From positions 2,112,708 through 2,176,707 of the forward strand of contig JABTUA010000002.1 of assembly GCA_015075635.1 (NCBI GenBank): DNA of 64,000 nt. Reading direction: 5' to 3'. A model generated the notes under the pieces. That model worked only from the letters and a program-made list of their open reading frames with translations. It did not search any database and had not been told where the DNA came from. The translations under genes were made by a program, and so were the position numbers. The DNA is from Polyangiaceae bacterium (GTDB lineage Bacteria > Myxococcota_A > Polyangia > Polyangiales > Polyangiaceae). Positions 1 through 8,166 of this stretch are shown here, piece by piece (position 1 is the stretch's first letter; each line of letters starts with the position of its first letter).

Positions 1-33
1 CCCAGGCGGCTGCGCTCCGGCGGGCGGGACGCC

Positions 34-1665
34 TCACCCGGCCGCGTCGCGCTCGTCGAGGTCGACCTGCACCACGGTCGGCGAGTCGGAGGATGCGTCG
101 CGCTGGGAAGGGACCGAACGGCTCGCGACATGCTCGGCCCACCAGGACTTGGCGCGCTCTTGGGTCCAAGCCGGGACCTCACACGCGACCAAAGCGTCCC
201 GGAAGGCGCGGGCTGACTGCAGCCGCTCTTCGGGTTTCTTCGCCAAGCACGCGAGGAGAACGCGATCGAGCTCCGGCGGCACGGCGCTGCCGGCCTTGCT
301 GGAGGGTGCCGGCGGCTGGTCGTGGAGGTGCTTGGTGCACACCTCGAGCACCGAGCTGCCGCTGAAGATCGGTTCGCCGGTGAGCAAGAAGCAACCGACC
401 GCCGCCAACGCATACACGTCCGCTCGAGCATCCACGGTGTCCGGCGAGAGCATCGCCTCGGGCGCCATGTAGAGCGGCGTGCCCAGGATCGCGTTCGCCG
501 AGCTCAGCTCCGGCTCGCTCTGGGTATTGACGTCCTTCACCAGCCCGAAGTCGACCACCTTGGCCGTGTCGGCGATGCCGCCGCGTTCGCACAGGATGAT
601 GTTGGCCGGCTTGATGTCCCGGTGCACGAGACCTGCGCCATGAGCCTCCTCGAGGGAGCCACAGACCTGGGCGAGCACGTGGACGACGCGCTCCGGGGGT
701 TGCGGCCCACACCTATCCACGAGCTCCTGGAGATCGAGCCCGTCGAGCAACTCCATCGCGTAGTAGAAGACCCCGTCCGGCGTGTGGCCGTAGTCGTAGA
801 TCGCCACCGTGTTGGGGTGCGTGAGCCGGCTGGTCTGCTGGACCTCGCGCTCGAAGCGCGACAGCGCGTGCTCGCCGGCCTTGCTCGCCGATAACAGCTT
901 GATGGCCGTCGGCCGACGAAGCAGCGCGTGCCTGGCGCGGTAGACCGCTCCCATGCCGCCTTCGCCGATCTTGTCGTCGAGCACGTACTGCCCGAGCTGC
1001 TCCGCCCTGGCGGCCTGCTTCCGCAGACCGTAGATGACGTGCGTCGCGAGCGTGGCCGTGAAGGTCGCCGCTCCACACCAGATGCCGAGCATGACGGGGA
1101 GGGCGTAGCTCGGGATCTTCGGATCCGCGGTGAGACCGACCACGTACGCGACCACCAGCACGGGGAGGCAGCTCGCCGCGCTGATCGCCGCGGTCACCTT
1201 CGGCCGGCTCGGCACGAGGGTGGCGCGCAACATCAAGACGAGAACGGCGATCAGCGTCACCAGCAGATCGTTGCGATCGCGCTGCAGGCCTCGAGACGAG
1301 ATTGCCATCGCGGCGTAACCCACCATCGGAAAGAGCGTCGCGCCGAGGTCGAGCCACGTGAGGTGGGCGCGTTCGAGGCGGCCGCGCCGCGCGACCAGCC
1401 AGATGGCCAGCGCGCAGAGCACCGCGGCGAGGTGGAAGAGGTTGGGGAGACCGAACAGCGAGCGAGGGACCGGCCTGGCGGGAAGCACGGCCAGCGCAAT
1501 CACGATGCCCGTGGTGAGAAACGCCAGCGAGATGAGCGCCTGGATCCGCGCGAACATCGCCACCCGCCGCTGCAACAACGCTCGACCGGGCTCGCTGCCG
1601 AACGGCGCCGCGGCGAGCGGGGGCGAGTCGAGGCTGGCGCGGCTCGCGGTCGGAGGCGGGGACAC
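34..1665 (-). CDS. Membrane-anchored Ser/Thr protein kinase
   Basis: Hanks-type Ser/Thr kinase with its sensory or anchoring part at the N-terminus. Counting from the GTG at 1665 the protein is about 543 aa. Residues 49-214 hold about six hydrophobic helices; the kinase domain follows at about 227-500 with the Gly loop GEGGMGAVYRARH, catalytic HRDIKPAN (from residue 348), DFG (372-374) and the APE-like MYMAPEAM region. A short Ser/Asp-rich tail ends the protein. The frame is open upstream to 2073, but that part overlaps the divergent oxidoreductase gene and has no kinase-like content. I prefer GTG 1665 because the N-terminal ALLQRRVAMFARI segment is kept and a TATACT hexamer lies 9 nt upstream; ATG 1557 is the alternative. 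Kinase activity is inferred from intact catalytic residues; the signal sensed and the substrates are unknown. Confidence 0.9.
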   Translation of the reverse strand: MSPPPTASRASLDSPPLAAAPFGSEPGRALLQRRVAMFARIQALISLAFLTTGIVIALAVLPARPVPRSLFGLPNLFHLAAVLCALAIWLVARRGRLERAHLTWLDLGATLFPMVGYAAMAISSRGLQRDRNDLLVTLIAVLVLMLRATLVPSRPKVTAAISAASCLPVLVVAYVVGLTADPKIPSYALPVMLGIWCGAATFTATLATHVIYGLRKQAARAEQLGQYVLDDKIGEGGMGAVYRARHALLRRPTAIKLLSASKAGEHALSRFEREVQQTSRLTHPNTVAIYDYGHTPDGVFYYAMELLDGLDLQELVDRCGPQPPERVVHVLAQVCGSLEEAHGAGLVHRDIKPANIILCERGGIADTAKVVDFGLVKDVNTQSEPELSSANAILGTPLYMAPEAMLSPDTVDARADVYALAAVGCFLLTGEPIFSGSSVLEVCTKHLHDQPPAPSSKAGSAVPPELDRVLLACLAKKPEERLQSARAFRDALVACEVPAWTQERAKSWWAEHVASRSVPSQRDASSDSPTVVQVDLDERDAAG

Positions 1666-1674
1666 GGGGAGCCG

Positions 1675-1680
1675 AGTATA
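1675..1680 (-). promoter_or_regulatory. Putative -10 element of the kinase gene
   Basis: TATACT on the minus strand, 9 nt upstream of the GTG at 1665. No -35 match and no Shine-Dalgarno sequence were seen, so the transcript may be leaderless. The same spacing occurs at 43839-43844. Confidence 0.4.
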
Positions 1681-1714
1681 GGCCGAGATCACCCTCGTCG
1701 CGGGGCGCCAGCCG

Positions 1715-3268
1715 TTGCAGCATGGGGCGATGGGCGAGAGCGGCAAGGCGAGCAAAGGCGAGCGCGTCTCGCGTCGCTCGCTGGTGACCGGAGGCGCCGC
1801 TCTCCTCGGCCTGGGGGCGCTCTGGCGTGCGGGGCAGTGGGCGCGCCGGCGCGAAGCACCCGTGGTGGTCGTCGGGGCCGGCGCCAGCGCGGTCGCCGCG
1901 GCCAAGGCGCTCCTCGACGCCCGCGTCCCGGTGATGATGCTGTCCACCGGCCCGGTGTTCCCGCGGGAGCCAACGGACGACCCGCTGATCGAGCCGCCCG
2001 GCGAAGCGCTCGAGCTGCCCGCAAGCAAGCCGTTCGTCTGGAGCCGGTTCCGCCACGTCGGCGGGCGCACCACCGCCTGGGGCGGCGGCTCGTTGCGCTT
2101 CAGCGCACAGGACTTTGTGGACGGGCGAGAGCTCGGCCCGGAGCACGTTTGGCCCGTCGGTTACGACGAGCTCGCCCCGCACTACGCCGCCATGGAGCGG
2201 CTGCTGGAGGTCACCGGTAGCGCCGCTGGCCTGGTGGAGTGCCCGGACGGGCAGTTCGTGCGCAGCGCGGGGACGCCAGCGCTCTTGCAGCGTTTCGGTG
2301 AAGCCTTCGCCCGAGCCGGCGCTCCCATCACCGAGCTCCGGGCCAGCCGCTCCACGGCCCTCGGCGGCCGCCCTTTCGCCGCCGACGTGTTCATTCGACG
2401 AGCGCTGACGGCGAGCCCGCTCTTCTCGCTGCGCGCGCGCTCGATGGCGCTGCGCGTGGAGACCGACGCCGGGACCAACCGCGTGAGCGGAGTCACCTAC
2501 CTGAACGAGCGCACCGGCGCAGAGGTCACGCAGCCGGCGCGGGCGGTCGTGCTGGCCGCCGGGACCCTGGACTCGACGCGGGTGCTGCTCGCGTCGTCGA
2601 GCCAGCGCTACCCGAACGGGCTCGGCAACGCCTCGGGCACGCTGGGCTGCTACCTGATGGACCACCCGATGGTGGAGCTCTCGCTCGCCTTCGAGGAGCC
2701 GCCGGCCGAGCTCACGGGGCACCCGGCAGGCGAGGGCGTGGGGCTCGTCCCGCGCTTCAATCGCCGCGCGTTCGAAAACCCGCCGGGCCTACGCGGCGGC
2801 TTTCAATACGTGGCGCTGCGCGGCGAAGAGCCCACGCTCGAGCTCTGGGGGCTCGCCGAAGCCACGCCGCGACGGGACAATCGCCTCAGTCTGACGGGTG
2901 CGAAGAGCCCGCAAGGGGTTTCGCTCTTGCGCGCCGACTACCAGCGATCCGAGAGCGACCAGGCGCTCGCCCGCCGCATGGTGGAGGTCGCGCTCGAGCT
3001 CGTGACGGCGACCGTCGGGAAGTGCCGCCTGGCGCGGGTGACGCACAAGCTCCCGGGCGAGGCCATCCACGAGGTCGGCACCTGCCGCATGGGGGCCGAC
3101 CCGCGGAGCAGCATGCTGGACGGTTTCTGCCGGAGCCACGAGGTCCGCGGGCTCCTGGTGGTAGACGGCTCGGTGTTTCCGACGCACCCCGAGAAGAACC
3201 CGACGCTGACGCTGATGGCCCTCGCCCACCGCGCCGGTGCGCAGCTCGCCGTCGATCTGCGCGCGTGA
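1715..3268 (+). CDS. GMC family oxidoreductase, Tat-exported
   Basis: FAD-dependent glucose-methanol-choline type oxidoreductase, 517 aa. The N-terminus has a twin-arginine signal (VSRRSLVTGG followed by an Ala/Leu-rich stretch), so it probably acts outside the cytoplasm after folding with FAD. The Rossmann motif VVVVGAGASAVAAAKALL lies at about residues 49-66. The C-terminal GMC part has HEVGTCRMG and NPTLTLMALAHR, which carry the conserved His and Asn region of the active site. The start may be ATG 1715 or ATG 1730; both precede the Tat motif. It is divergent from the kinase, with only about 50 bp between them. Substrate cannot be told from sequence; GMC enzymes oxidise alcohols, sterols or sugars. 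Confidence 0.85.
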   Translation: MQHGAMGESGKASKGERVSRRSLVTGGAALLGLGALWRAGQWARRREAPVVVVGAGASAVAAAKALLDARVPVMMLSTGPVFPREPTDDPLIEPPGEALELPASKPFVWSRFRHVGGRTTAWGGGSLRFSAQDFVDGRELGPEHVWPVGYDELAPHYAAMERLLEVTGSAAGLVECPDGQFVRSAGTPALLQRFGEAFARAGAPITELRASRSTALGGRPFAADVFIRRALTASPLFSLRARSMALRVETDAGTNRVSGVTYLNERTGAEVTQPARAVVLAAGTLDSTRVLLASSSQRYPNGLGNASGTLGCYLMDHPMVELSLAFEEPPAELTGHPAGEGVGLVPRFNRRAFENPPGLRGGFQYVALRGEEPTLELWGLAEATPRRDNRLSLTGAKSPQGVSLLRADYQRSESDQALARRMVEVALELVTATVGKCRLARVTHKLPGEAIHEVGTCRMGADPRSSMLDGFCRSHEVRGLLVVDGSVFPTHPEKNPTLTLMALAHRAGAQLAVDLRA

Positions 3269-3292
3269 GCGCCCCCTGTGGGGCTCCGCCAT

Positions 3293-3340
3293 CAGCTGTC
3301 GCTCGCAGCCGACAGCTGGCCGCGCGAAAAGCGCGCGTTT
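3293..3340 (+). terminator. Tandem hairpins after the GMC oxidoreductase
   Basis: Two stems lie in the gap before the MscS gene: CAGCTGTC (3293-3300) with GACAGCTG (3311-3318), then CGCGCG (3321-3326) with CGCGCG (3332-3337) followed by TTT. This would end transcription of the oxidoreductase. The first stem shares the AGCTGTC...GACAGCT core with the terminator after glgP at 25.57 kb. Confidence 0.5.
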
Positions 3341-3436
3341 CCCGTGATCGCGACCCGGGCACATGCCTTGCTTGACGTCGGCGCCAGGCGCAACGAAACC
3401 AGCCGCTGATCCGTTCGTTGAAAAGTAGGTGACCCA

Positions 3437-4243
3437 ATGACCGCTTCCCTGATCGAAACCCTGACCACCCGCGGCCTCGACATCGGGCTCAAGATCCTGG
3501 GCGCCTTCATCGGCTACATGATCGGCCGCTGGCTGATCAGCTTCGCCGTCTCGTTGATGAAGCGCGCCCTGACCGCGCGGAACGTCGACGCCACGCTGCA
3601 GCGCTACCTCGGCAACATCGTCTCGGTGCTCCTGCACATCGCCCTGGTGGTGGCGATCCTGGGCTACTTCGGCATCGAGACCACCTCGTTCGCCGCGCTG
3701 TTCGCGGCAGCCGGTGTCGCCATCGGCATGGCCTGGAGCGGGCTGCTCGGCAATTTCGCGGCCGGTGTGTTCCTGGTCATCCTGCGCCCGATCAAGGTCG
3801 GCGACTTCGTGTCGGTCGGCGGGATGCTGGGCACCGTCAAGGAGATCGGCCTCTTCGTCACCGTCATCGACACCCCCGACAACGTCGAGACCTACATCGG
3901 AAACACCAAGGTCCTGGGTGACACGATCCAGAACTTCTCCTCGAACCCCTACCGGCGCGTGGACTTGAAGGCACAGCTCGACCACACGGCCGACGTGGCC
4001 GACACCATCACCCGCCTCAAGGACAAGCTCGCGGCGATCCCCAACGTCGTCGCCAAACCCGCCCCGGACGTCGAGATCCTGGAGTACTCCCTCGCCGGGC
4101 CCGTGCTCGCCGTCCGGCCGTACACGCACACGGACAACTACTGGCAGGTGTACTTCGAGGGCAATCGCGTGATCCGCGAGGTGGGCGGAGAGGCCTCCCT
4201 CCAGCCGCCGAAGCAGCACTTCGGGATCAAGAACGTCGCCTGA
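3437..4243 (+). CDS. mscS: Small MscS-family mechanosensitive channel
   Basis: Inner-membrane mechanosensitive ion channel that releases solutes on hypo-osmotic shock. At 268 aa it is the size of E. coli MscS (about 286 aa). Three N-terminal hydrophobic helices are visible; the third has the Gly/Ala-rich pore motif AAAGVAIGMAWSGLLGN followed by FAAGVFLVILRPIKVGDFV, the family signature before the beta domain. The C-terminal cytoplasmic alpha/beta part (about residues 180-255) is present. ATG 3437 is preceded by AGGTGA-like purines. It lies about 70 bp upstream of the poly-gamma-glutamate genes on the same strand, so an osmotic-stress link is possible but only inferred. Confidence 0.92.
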   Translation: MTASLIETLTTRGLDIGLKILGAFIGYMIGRWLISFAVSLMKRALTARNVDATLQRYLGNIVSVLLHIALVVAILGYFGIETTSFAALFAAAGVAIGMAWSGLLGNFAAGVFLVILRPIKVGDFVSVGGMLGTVKEIGLFVTVIDTPDNVETYIGNTKVLGDTIQNFSSNPYRRVDLKAQLDHTADVADTITRLKDKLAAIPNVVAKPAPDVEILEYSLAGPVLAVRPYTHTDNYWQVYFEGNRVIREVGGEASLQPPKQHFGIKNVA

Positions 4244-4312
4244 CACCTCCCTCGGGCGCCCGCTCTTCGGAGTGGTGCGCCCGACGAACATGCCCTAACC
4301 TGCGCCGCCCCC

Positions 4313-5536
4313 TTGGCGTTCGCGACCGCAGCTCTCTCCCTCGGTATCGTGACCGGCGTGCTCGTCGGCGCGGGGGCCGTGGAGCGGGTGGTGCACCGGC
4401 GCAACCTGAGGAAGATCCCCCTGCGCGTCCACGTCAACGGAACGCGGGGAAAATCCAGCGTGACGCGCCTGATCGCCGGCGCCCTGCGCGCCCACGGCAC
4501 CGTGACCTGCGCCAAGACCACGGGAACCCTGGCGCGCTTCATCCTACCGGACGGCCGCGAGCTGCCCATCTTCCGCCCCTCGGGCGCGAACGTGATCGAG
4601 CAGCGCCGCATCGTGGCGGTGGCCGCGGCCCACGAGGCTCAGGCGCTCGTCATCGAGTGCATGGCGCTGCAACCGGAGCTTCAGGGGCTCTCGGAGCTCG
4701 AGCTGGTGCGTGCGACCCACGGCGTCATCACCAACGCCCGCCCAGACCACCTGGACGTGATGGGACCGGAGGACGCGGACGTGGCGCGGGCGCTGGCGTC
4801 GATGATCCCGGTGAAGGGCAAGCTCTACACCGCCGAGCGGAAGCAGCTGGCGATCCTGGAGGAAGCCTGCAAGGACAGAGACACCGAGCTCGTCGCGGTC
4901 GGCCCGGAGCAGGCGGAAGCCATCACCGCCGCCGAGCTCGCCGCATTCAGCTACACCGAGCACCGCGAGAACATCGCGCTGGCGCTAAAGGTCTCGGAAG
5001 ACCTCGGCATCGAGCGCGAGGTGGCGCTCGGGGGGATGCAGTCGTGTCGCCCTGATCCGGGCGCGCTCAGGGAGTACGCCCTCGACTTCTTCGGCCGTCG
5101 CCTGGTGTTCGTGAACGGCTTCGCCGCCAACGATCCGGTCTCGACGGAGCAGCTCTGGAACCTGTCCATCGGGAAATACCCGGGGCTTGCCACCAAGGTC
5201 GCCCTGGTCAATTGCCGGGAGGATCGTCCCGATCGCTCGCTCCAGCTCGGTCAGGAGCTGCCGCGCTGGACGCCGGCGGACTTCGTGGTCGCCATGGGTA
5301 CGGGCACGTACCTCTTCGCTCGCGCCGCCGTGAAGGCCGGGCTCGACCCCTCCAAGCTCGAGATCGCCGAAGAGGCCAGCGAGGACGAGATCTTCGAGCG
5401 CGTGGTGGGCCTGGTGGACGACTCCGCGCTGGTGTTCGGCATGGGGAACATCGGCGGGCAGGGTCTGCCCCTCACGCGGTATTTCGCCAACCGCGCCCAT
5501 CCCAAGGGCACGAACACCCGGAAACGATCCGCATGA
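4313..5536 (+). CDS. pgsB: Poly-gamma-glutamate synthase PgsB/CapB
   Basis: ATP-dependent ligase subunit of the membrane poly-gamma-glutamate synthase, related to Mur ligases. After one N-terminal membrane helix (residues 5-24) comes the P-loop HVNGTRGKSSVTR (GTRGKS at 43-48), then ITNARPDHLDVMG (the Mur-ligase-like metal/ATP region) and a Rossmann-like C-terminal part. At 407 aa it matches PgsB/CapB length. The start is TTG 4313, the only early start that keeps the full membrane helix. Its TGA overlaps the ATG of pgsC (ATGA at 5533-5536). With pgsC and pgsW it forms one translationally coupled unit. PgsA/CapA, the usual third subunit, is not in this window. Confidence 0.92.
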   Translation: MAFATAALSLGIVTGVLVGAGAVERVVHRRNLRKIPLRVHVNGTRGKSSVTRLIAGALRAHGTVTCAKTTGTLARFILPDGRELPIFRPSGANVIEQRRIVAVAAAHEAQALVIECMALQPELQGLSELELVRATHGVITNARPDHLDVMGPEDADVARALASMIPVKGKLYTAERKQLAILEEACKDRDTELVAVGPEQAEAITAAELAAFSYTEHRENIALALKVSEDLGIEREVALGGMQSCRPDPGALREYALDFFGRRLVFVNGFAANDPVSTEQLWNLSIGKYPGLATKVALVNCREDRPDRSLQLGQELPRWTPADFVVAMGTGTYLFARAAVKAGLDPSKLEIAEEASEDEIFERVVGLVDDSALVFGMGNIGGQGLPLTRYFANRAHPKGTNTRKRSA

Positions 5537-5988
5537 TGGAGTACCTGCCCCTGTCGGTCGGCATCGGCCTGGCCGTCAGCCTGTTGTTCACTGAGATGTT
5601 CGGCATCGCCGCGGGCGGACTGATCGTGCCCGGCTACGTGGCCTTGAACCTGACGAAACCGGTCGACGTCGCGCTGACCATCGGGGCCGGCTTCGCCACC
5701 TGGGCCATCGTCCACACCCTGTCGTCCTTCACCATCATCTACGGGCGGCGCCGCACCGTGTTGATGATCCTGATCGGGTACCTGGTCGGCATGCTGCTAC
5801 GCTGGTCCACCGGGGTCTACGCCCACAACAGCGTGGACATGACCGTGATCGGCTTCATCATCCCGGGGCTGATCGCGCTCTGGCTCGATCGCCAAGGCGT
5901 GATCGAGACGGTGGCCGCGCTGATCACCGCGTCGGTGGTCGTGCGCCTGATCCTGGTCCTGGCGGTTGGGGCGGAGCTCCGCGGATGA
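5533..5988 (+). CDS. pgsC: Poly-gamma-glutamate synthase PgsC/CapC
   Basis: Small polytopic membrane subunit (151 aa) of poly-gamma-glutamate synthase; with PgsB it makes the catalytic core. Four or five hydrophobic helices cover almost the whole protein. Family features are the early PLSVGIGLAVSLLFTE and AAGGLIVPGYVAL segments and FIIPGLIALWLDRQG near the end. The ATG at 5533 overlaps the pgsB stop, and its own TGA overlaps the pgsW ATG (ATGA at 5985-5988), so stoichiometric translation is likely. The length is close to that of Bacillus PgsC (149 aa). Confidence 0.93.
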   Translation: MMEYLPLSVGIGLAVSLLFTEMFGIAAGGLIVPGYVALNLTKPVDVALTIGAGFATWAIVHTLSSFTIIYGRRRTVLMILIGYLVGMLLRWSTGVYAHNSVDMTVIGFIIPGLIALWLDRQGVIETVAALITASVVVRLILVLAVGAELRG

Positions 5989-7133
5989 AGAAGGTCTACT
6001 GGCGCCCGCAGGGCGTCCCGCGCCGGGCCATGCTGCTCATCGCCATGGTCGCGGTCTCGGCGCTGGTGGCGGTCGAGAAGTTCCCGGTGGCGCGGCGCCA
6101 GCGCAACTACCCGGAGAAGCTGGTGGCCGCGCGCCTGGCGCTCGAGGCCTTCAACGCGATCAAGTCCGAGAAGATCGCCAGGGGCGTGGGCATCGACCCG
6201 GAGGCCGACCCCAACCAGACCGGTCTGATCGGCCGCTCGGTCACCCCGGTCACCTCCAACACCGGCTACATCTCCGCCAAGCGGCTGAGCGTGAACCCGA
6301 ACTTCGCCGCGCTGGTGGTGCACTGGCTGGCGAGGGCCGGGGTGGAGAAGGGGGACGTCGTCGCCGTCGGCGCCTCCGGCTCGTTCCCCGCGCTCTGCGT
6401 CGCGACCTTCGCCGCGGTGCAGGCGCTGGAGCTCACGCCCATCGTCATCTCCAGCGCCTCCGCCTCCGAGTGGGGAGCGAACGACCCCAGCTTCATGTGG
6501 CTGGACATGGAGAAGGCGCTGTTCGAAAAGCGGATCTTCGCCTTCCGCTCCATCGCCGCGTCGCGCGGAGGCATCGAGGACTACGGCTTCGGCATGTCGC
6601 AGGAGGGACGCAACCTGATCGACGAGGCCATCAAGCGGGTCGGCGTCGAGAAGATCGACGCGAAGAACCTGGCCGACGGCATCGACCAGCGCATGCAGAT
6701 GTTCGACGCCAAAGCCGGCGGCAAGCAGATCAAGGCGTACGTGAACGTGGGCGGCGGAACCGCCTCGGTGGGCACCCACGTGGGGAAGAAGCAGTTCAAG
6801 CCGGGCCTCAACATGGAGCCCCCGGGCGGCGCCGGCCTGGCCGACTCGGTCATGCTGCGCTTCGCCGAGCGAGGTGTCCCGGTCGTCCACCTCACCAATC
6901 TCGAGGAGCTCGCCAAGCAGAATGGCTTCCCGGTCGAGCCCCGGGGGATGCCGCGCGTCGGCGAGGGCAAGGTCTTCGTCCGCGAGGAGTACAACCGCTG
7001 GATCGCGGGCGTCGGGCTCTTTGCCGTGCTCATCGCCATGCTGGCGTTCATCCGGCTGGACGTAGGGGCCCGCATCTTGCAGGGCGTGTGGCGCCGCAAG
7101 GACCGGGCCAGGCAGCCTCAGCAAATGGTCTGA
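5985..7133 (+). CDS. pgsW: Poly-gamma-glutamate system protein PgsW
   Basis: 382 aa protein with an N-terminal membrane anchor (about 15-33) and a C-terminal membrane helix (about 341-359: AGVGLFAVLIAMLAFIRL), with a soluble part between them. The content matches the poly-gamma-glutamate system protein family (PgsW) found beside pgsBC in some bacteria, including TGYISAKRLSVNPNFAALVV, VGASGSFPALCVATFAAV and AYVNVGGGTASVG. Its molecular role is not established; position suggests a part in synthesis, export or anchoring of the polymer. It starts inside the pgsC stop codon. About 70 bp separates it from the TerC gene downstream. Confidence 0.85.
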   Translation: MKKVYWRPQGVPRRAMLLIAMVAVSALVAVEKFPVARRQRNYPEKLVAARLALEAFNAIKSEKIARGVGIDPEADPNQTGLIGRSVTPVTSNTGYISAKRLSVNPNFAALVVHWLARAGVEKGDVVAVGASGSFPALCVATFAAVQALELTPIVISSASASEWGANDPSFMWLDMEKALFEKRIFAFRSIAASRGGIEDYGFGMSQEGRNLIDEAIKRVGVEKIDAKNLADGIDQRMQMFDAKAGGKQIKAYVNVGGGTASVGTHVGKKQFKPGLNMEPPGGAGLADSVMLRFAERGVPVVHLTNLEELAKQNGFPVEPRGMPRVGEGKVFVREEYNRWIAGVGLFAVLIAMLAFIRLDVGARILQGVWRRKDRARQPQQMV

Positions 7134-7201
7134 GATCCGGCAAATTCCTCGTGTTTCGGCGCTGGCGCCCCCGGACCCCGGCGTGTTAGCAAACGCGGCT
7201 C

Positions 7202-8164
7202 ATGCTCGGAACCGCGACCTGGCTCGACTGGGCGGCCTTCGCCGCCGCCATCGTCGCGACCATGCTGCTCGACCGCCTGCTCGTCGGCAAGGGTTCGAAC
7301 GCTGTCTCGTTCCGAGAGGCCAGCGTGCGCAGCGTCGTGGCCATCGTCGCCGCGCTGGCGTTCGCCGGCTACGTGCACTGGAGCATGACCCTCGACAAGG
7401 CGGTGACGTACATCGTCGCCTATCTGGTCGAGAAGTCCCTGTCCGTCGACAACCTGTTCGTGTTCCTGGTGATCTTCTCGTACTTCGGCATCCGCGAGCG
7501 ACAGCAGCAGCGCATCTTGTTCTGGGGCATCGTCGGGGCCGTGGTGATGCGCGCCATCTTCATCCTGGCGGGGAGCGCGCTGCTCCACCGCTTCCATTGG
7601 ATGATGTACGTGTTCGGTGGCTTCCTGGTCATCACCGGCATCAAGCTCGCGCTGAAGAAGGAGGGCGAGTCCGTCGATCCCGAGTCGAACCTGGCGCTGC
7701 GCTTCGCGCGCAAGTACATGCGGACCACCGACCAGTTCGACGGTGACAAGTTCTTCATCATCAAGGACGGGCTTCGTCACGCGACGCCCTTGTTCCTGGT
7801 ACTGCTCGTCATCGAGTTCACCGACGTGCTGTTCGCGGTGGACTCCGTGCCGGCGGTGTTGGCGGTCTCCGACGACGTGTACGTCGTCTACACCTCGAAC
7901 ATCTTCGCCATCCTGGGCCTGCGTTCGCTCTACTTCATGCTGGCCGGCATGATGAGCCGCTTCCACTACCTGGACCTCGGCCTGGCGGTCATTCTGGTGT
8001 TCATCGGTGCGAAGATGTTGCTCTCGCAGGTCGTGAAGGTGCCGAACCTCGCCAGCCTGGGCGTCATCGCAGGCGTGCTCACGTTGTCCATCGTGGTCTC
8101 TCTCCTGAAGCCGCCGAAGGCCGAGCCCGCGCCGGCCGAGCCCCCCCCGGGCGGAGGCGCCTGA
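7202..8164 (+). CDS. TerC/Alx family membrane protein
   Basis: Polytopic inner-membrane protein of 320 aa in the TerC family, whose characterised members (Alx, MntP-linked TerC) take part in manganese export and protein metalation, or in tellurite resistance. About eight hydrophobic helices are visible. The two internally related, Asp-containing family motifs are present: EKSLSVDNLFVFLVIF and EFTDVLFAVDSVPAVLAVS. A basic loop (ALKKEGESVDPESN) separates the two halves. The tail is Pro/Ala-rich. The malQ start follows only 2 nt after its stop, so the two are probably cotranscribed, though no functional link is known. Confidence 0.9.
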   Translation: MLGTATWLDWAAFAAAIVATMLLDRLLVGKGSNAVSFREASVRSVVAIVAALAFAGYVHWSMTLDKAVTYIVAYLVEKSLSVDNLFVFLVIFSYFGIRERQQQRILFWGIVGAVVMRAIFILAGSALLHRFHWMMYVFGGFLVITGIKLALKKEGESVDPESNLALRFARKYMRTTDQFDGDKFFIIKDGLRHATPLFLVLLVIEFTDVLFAVDSVPAVLAVSDDVYVVYTSNIFAILGLRSLYFMLAGMMSRFHYLDLGLAVILVFIGAKMLLSQVVKVPNLASLGVIAGVLTLSIVVSLLKPPKAEPAPAEPPPGGGA

Positions 8165-8166
8165 GC

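Noticed and set aside
713..2722. Long minus-strand open frame of 669 codons across the oxidoreductase gene
   Set aside because: Arg/Gly/Ala-biased shadow in another frame of the kinase and GMC genes; no domain resemblance. Long shadows are expected in high-GC DNA.
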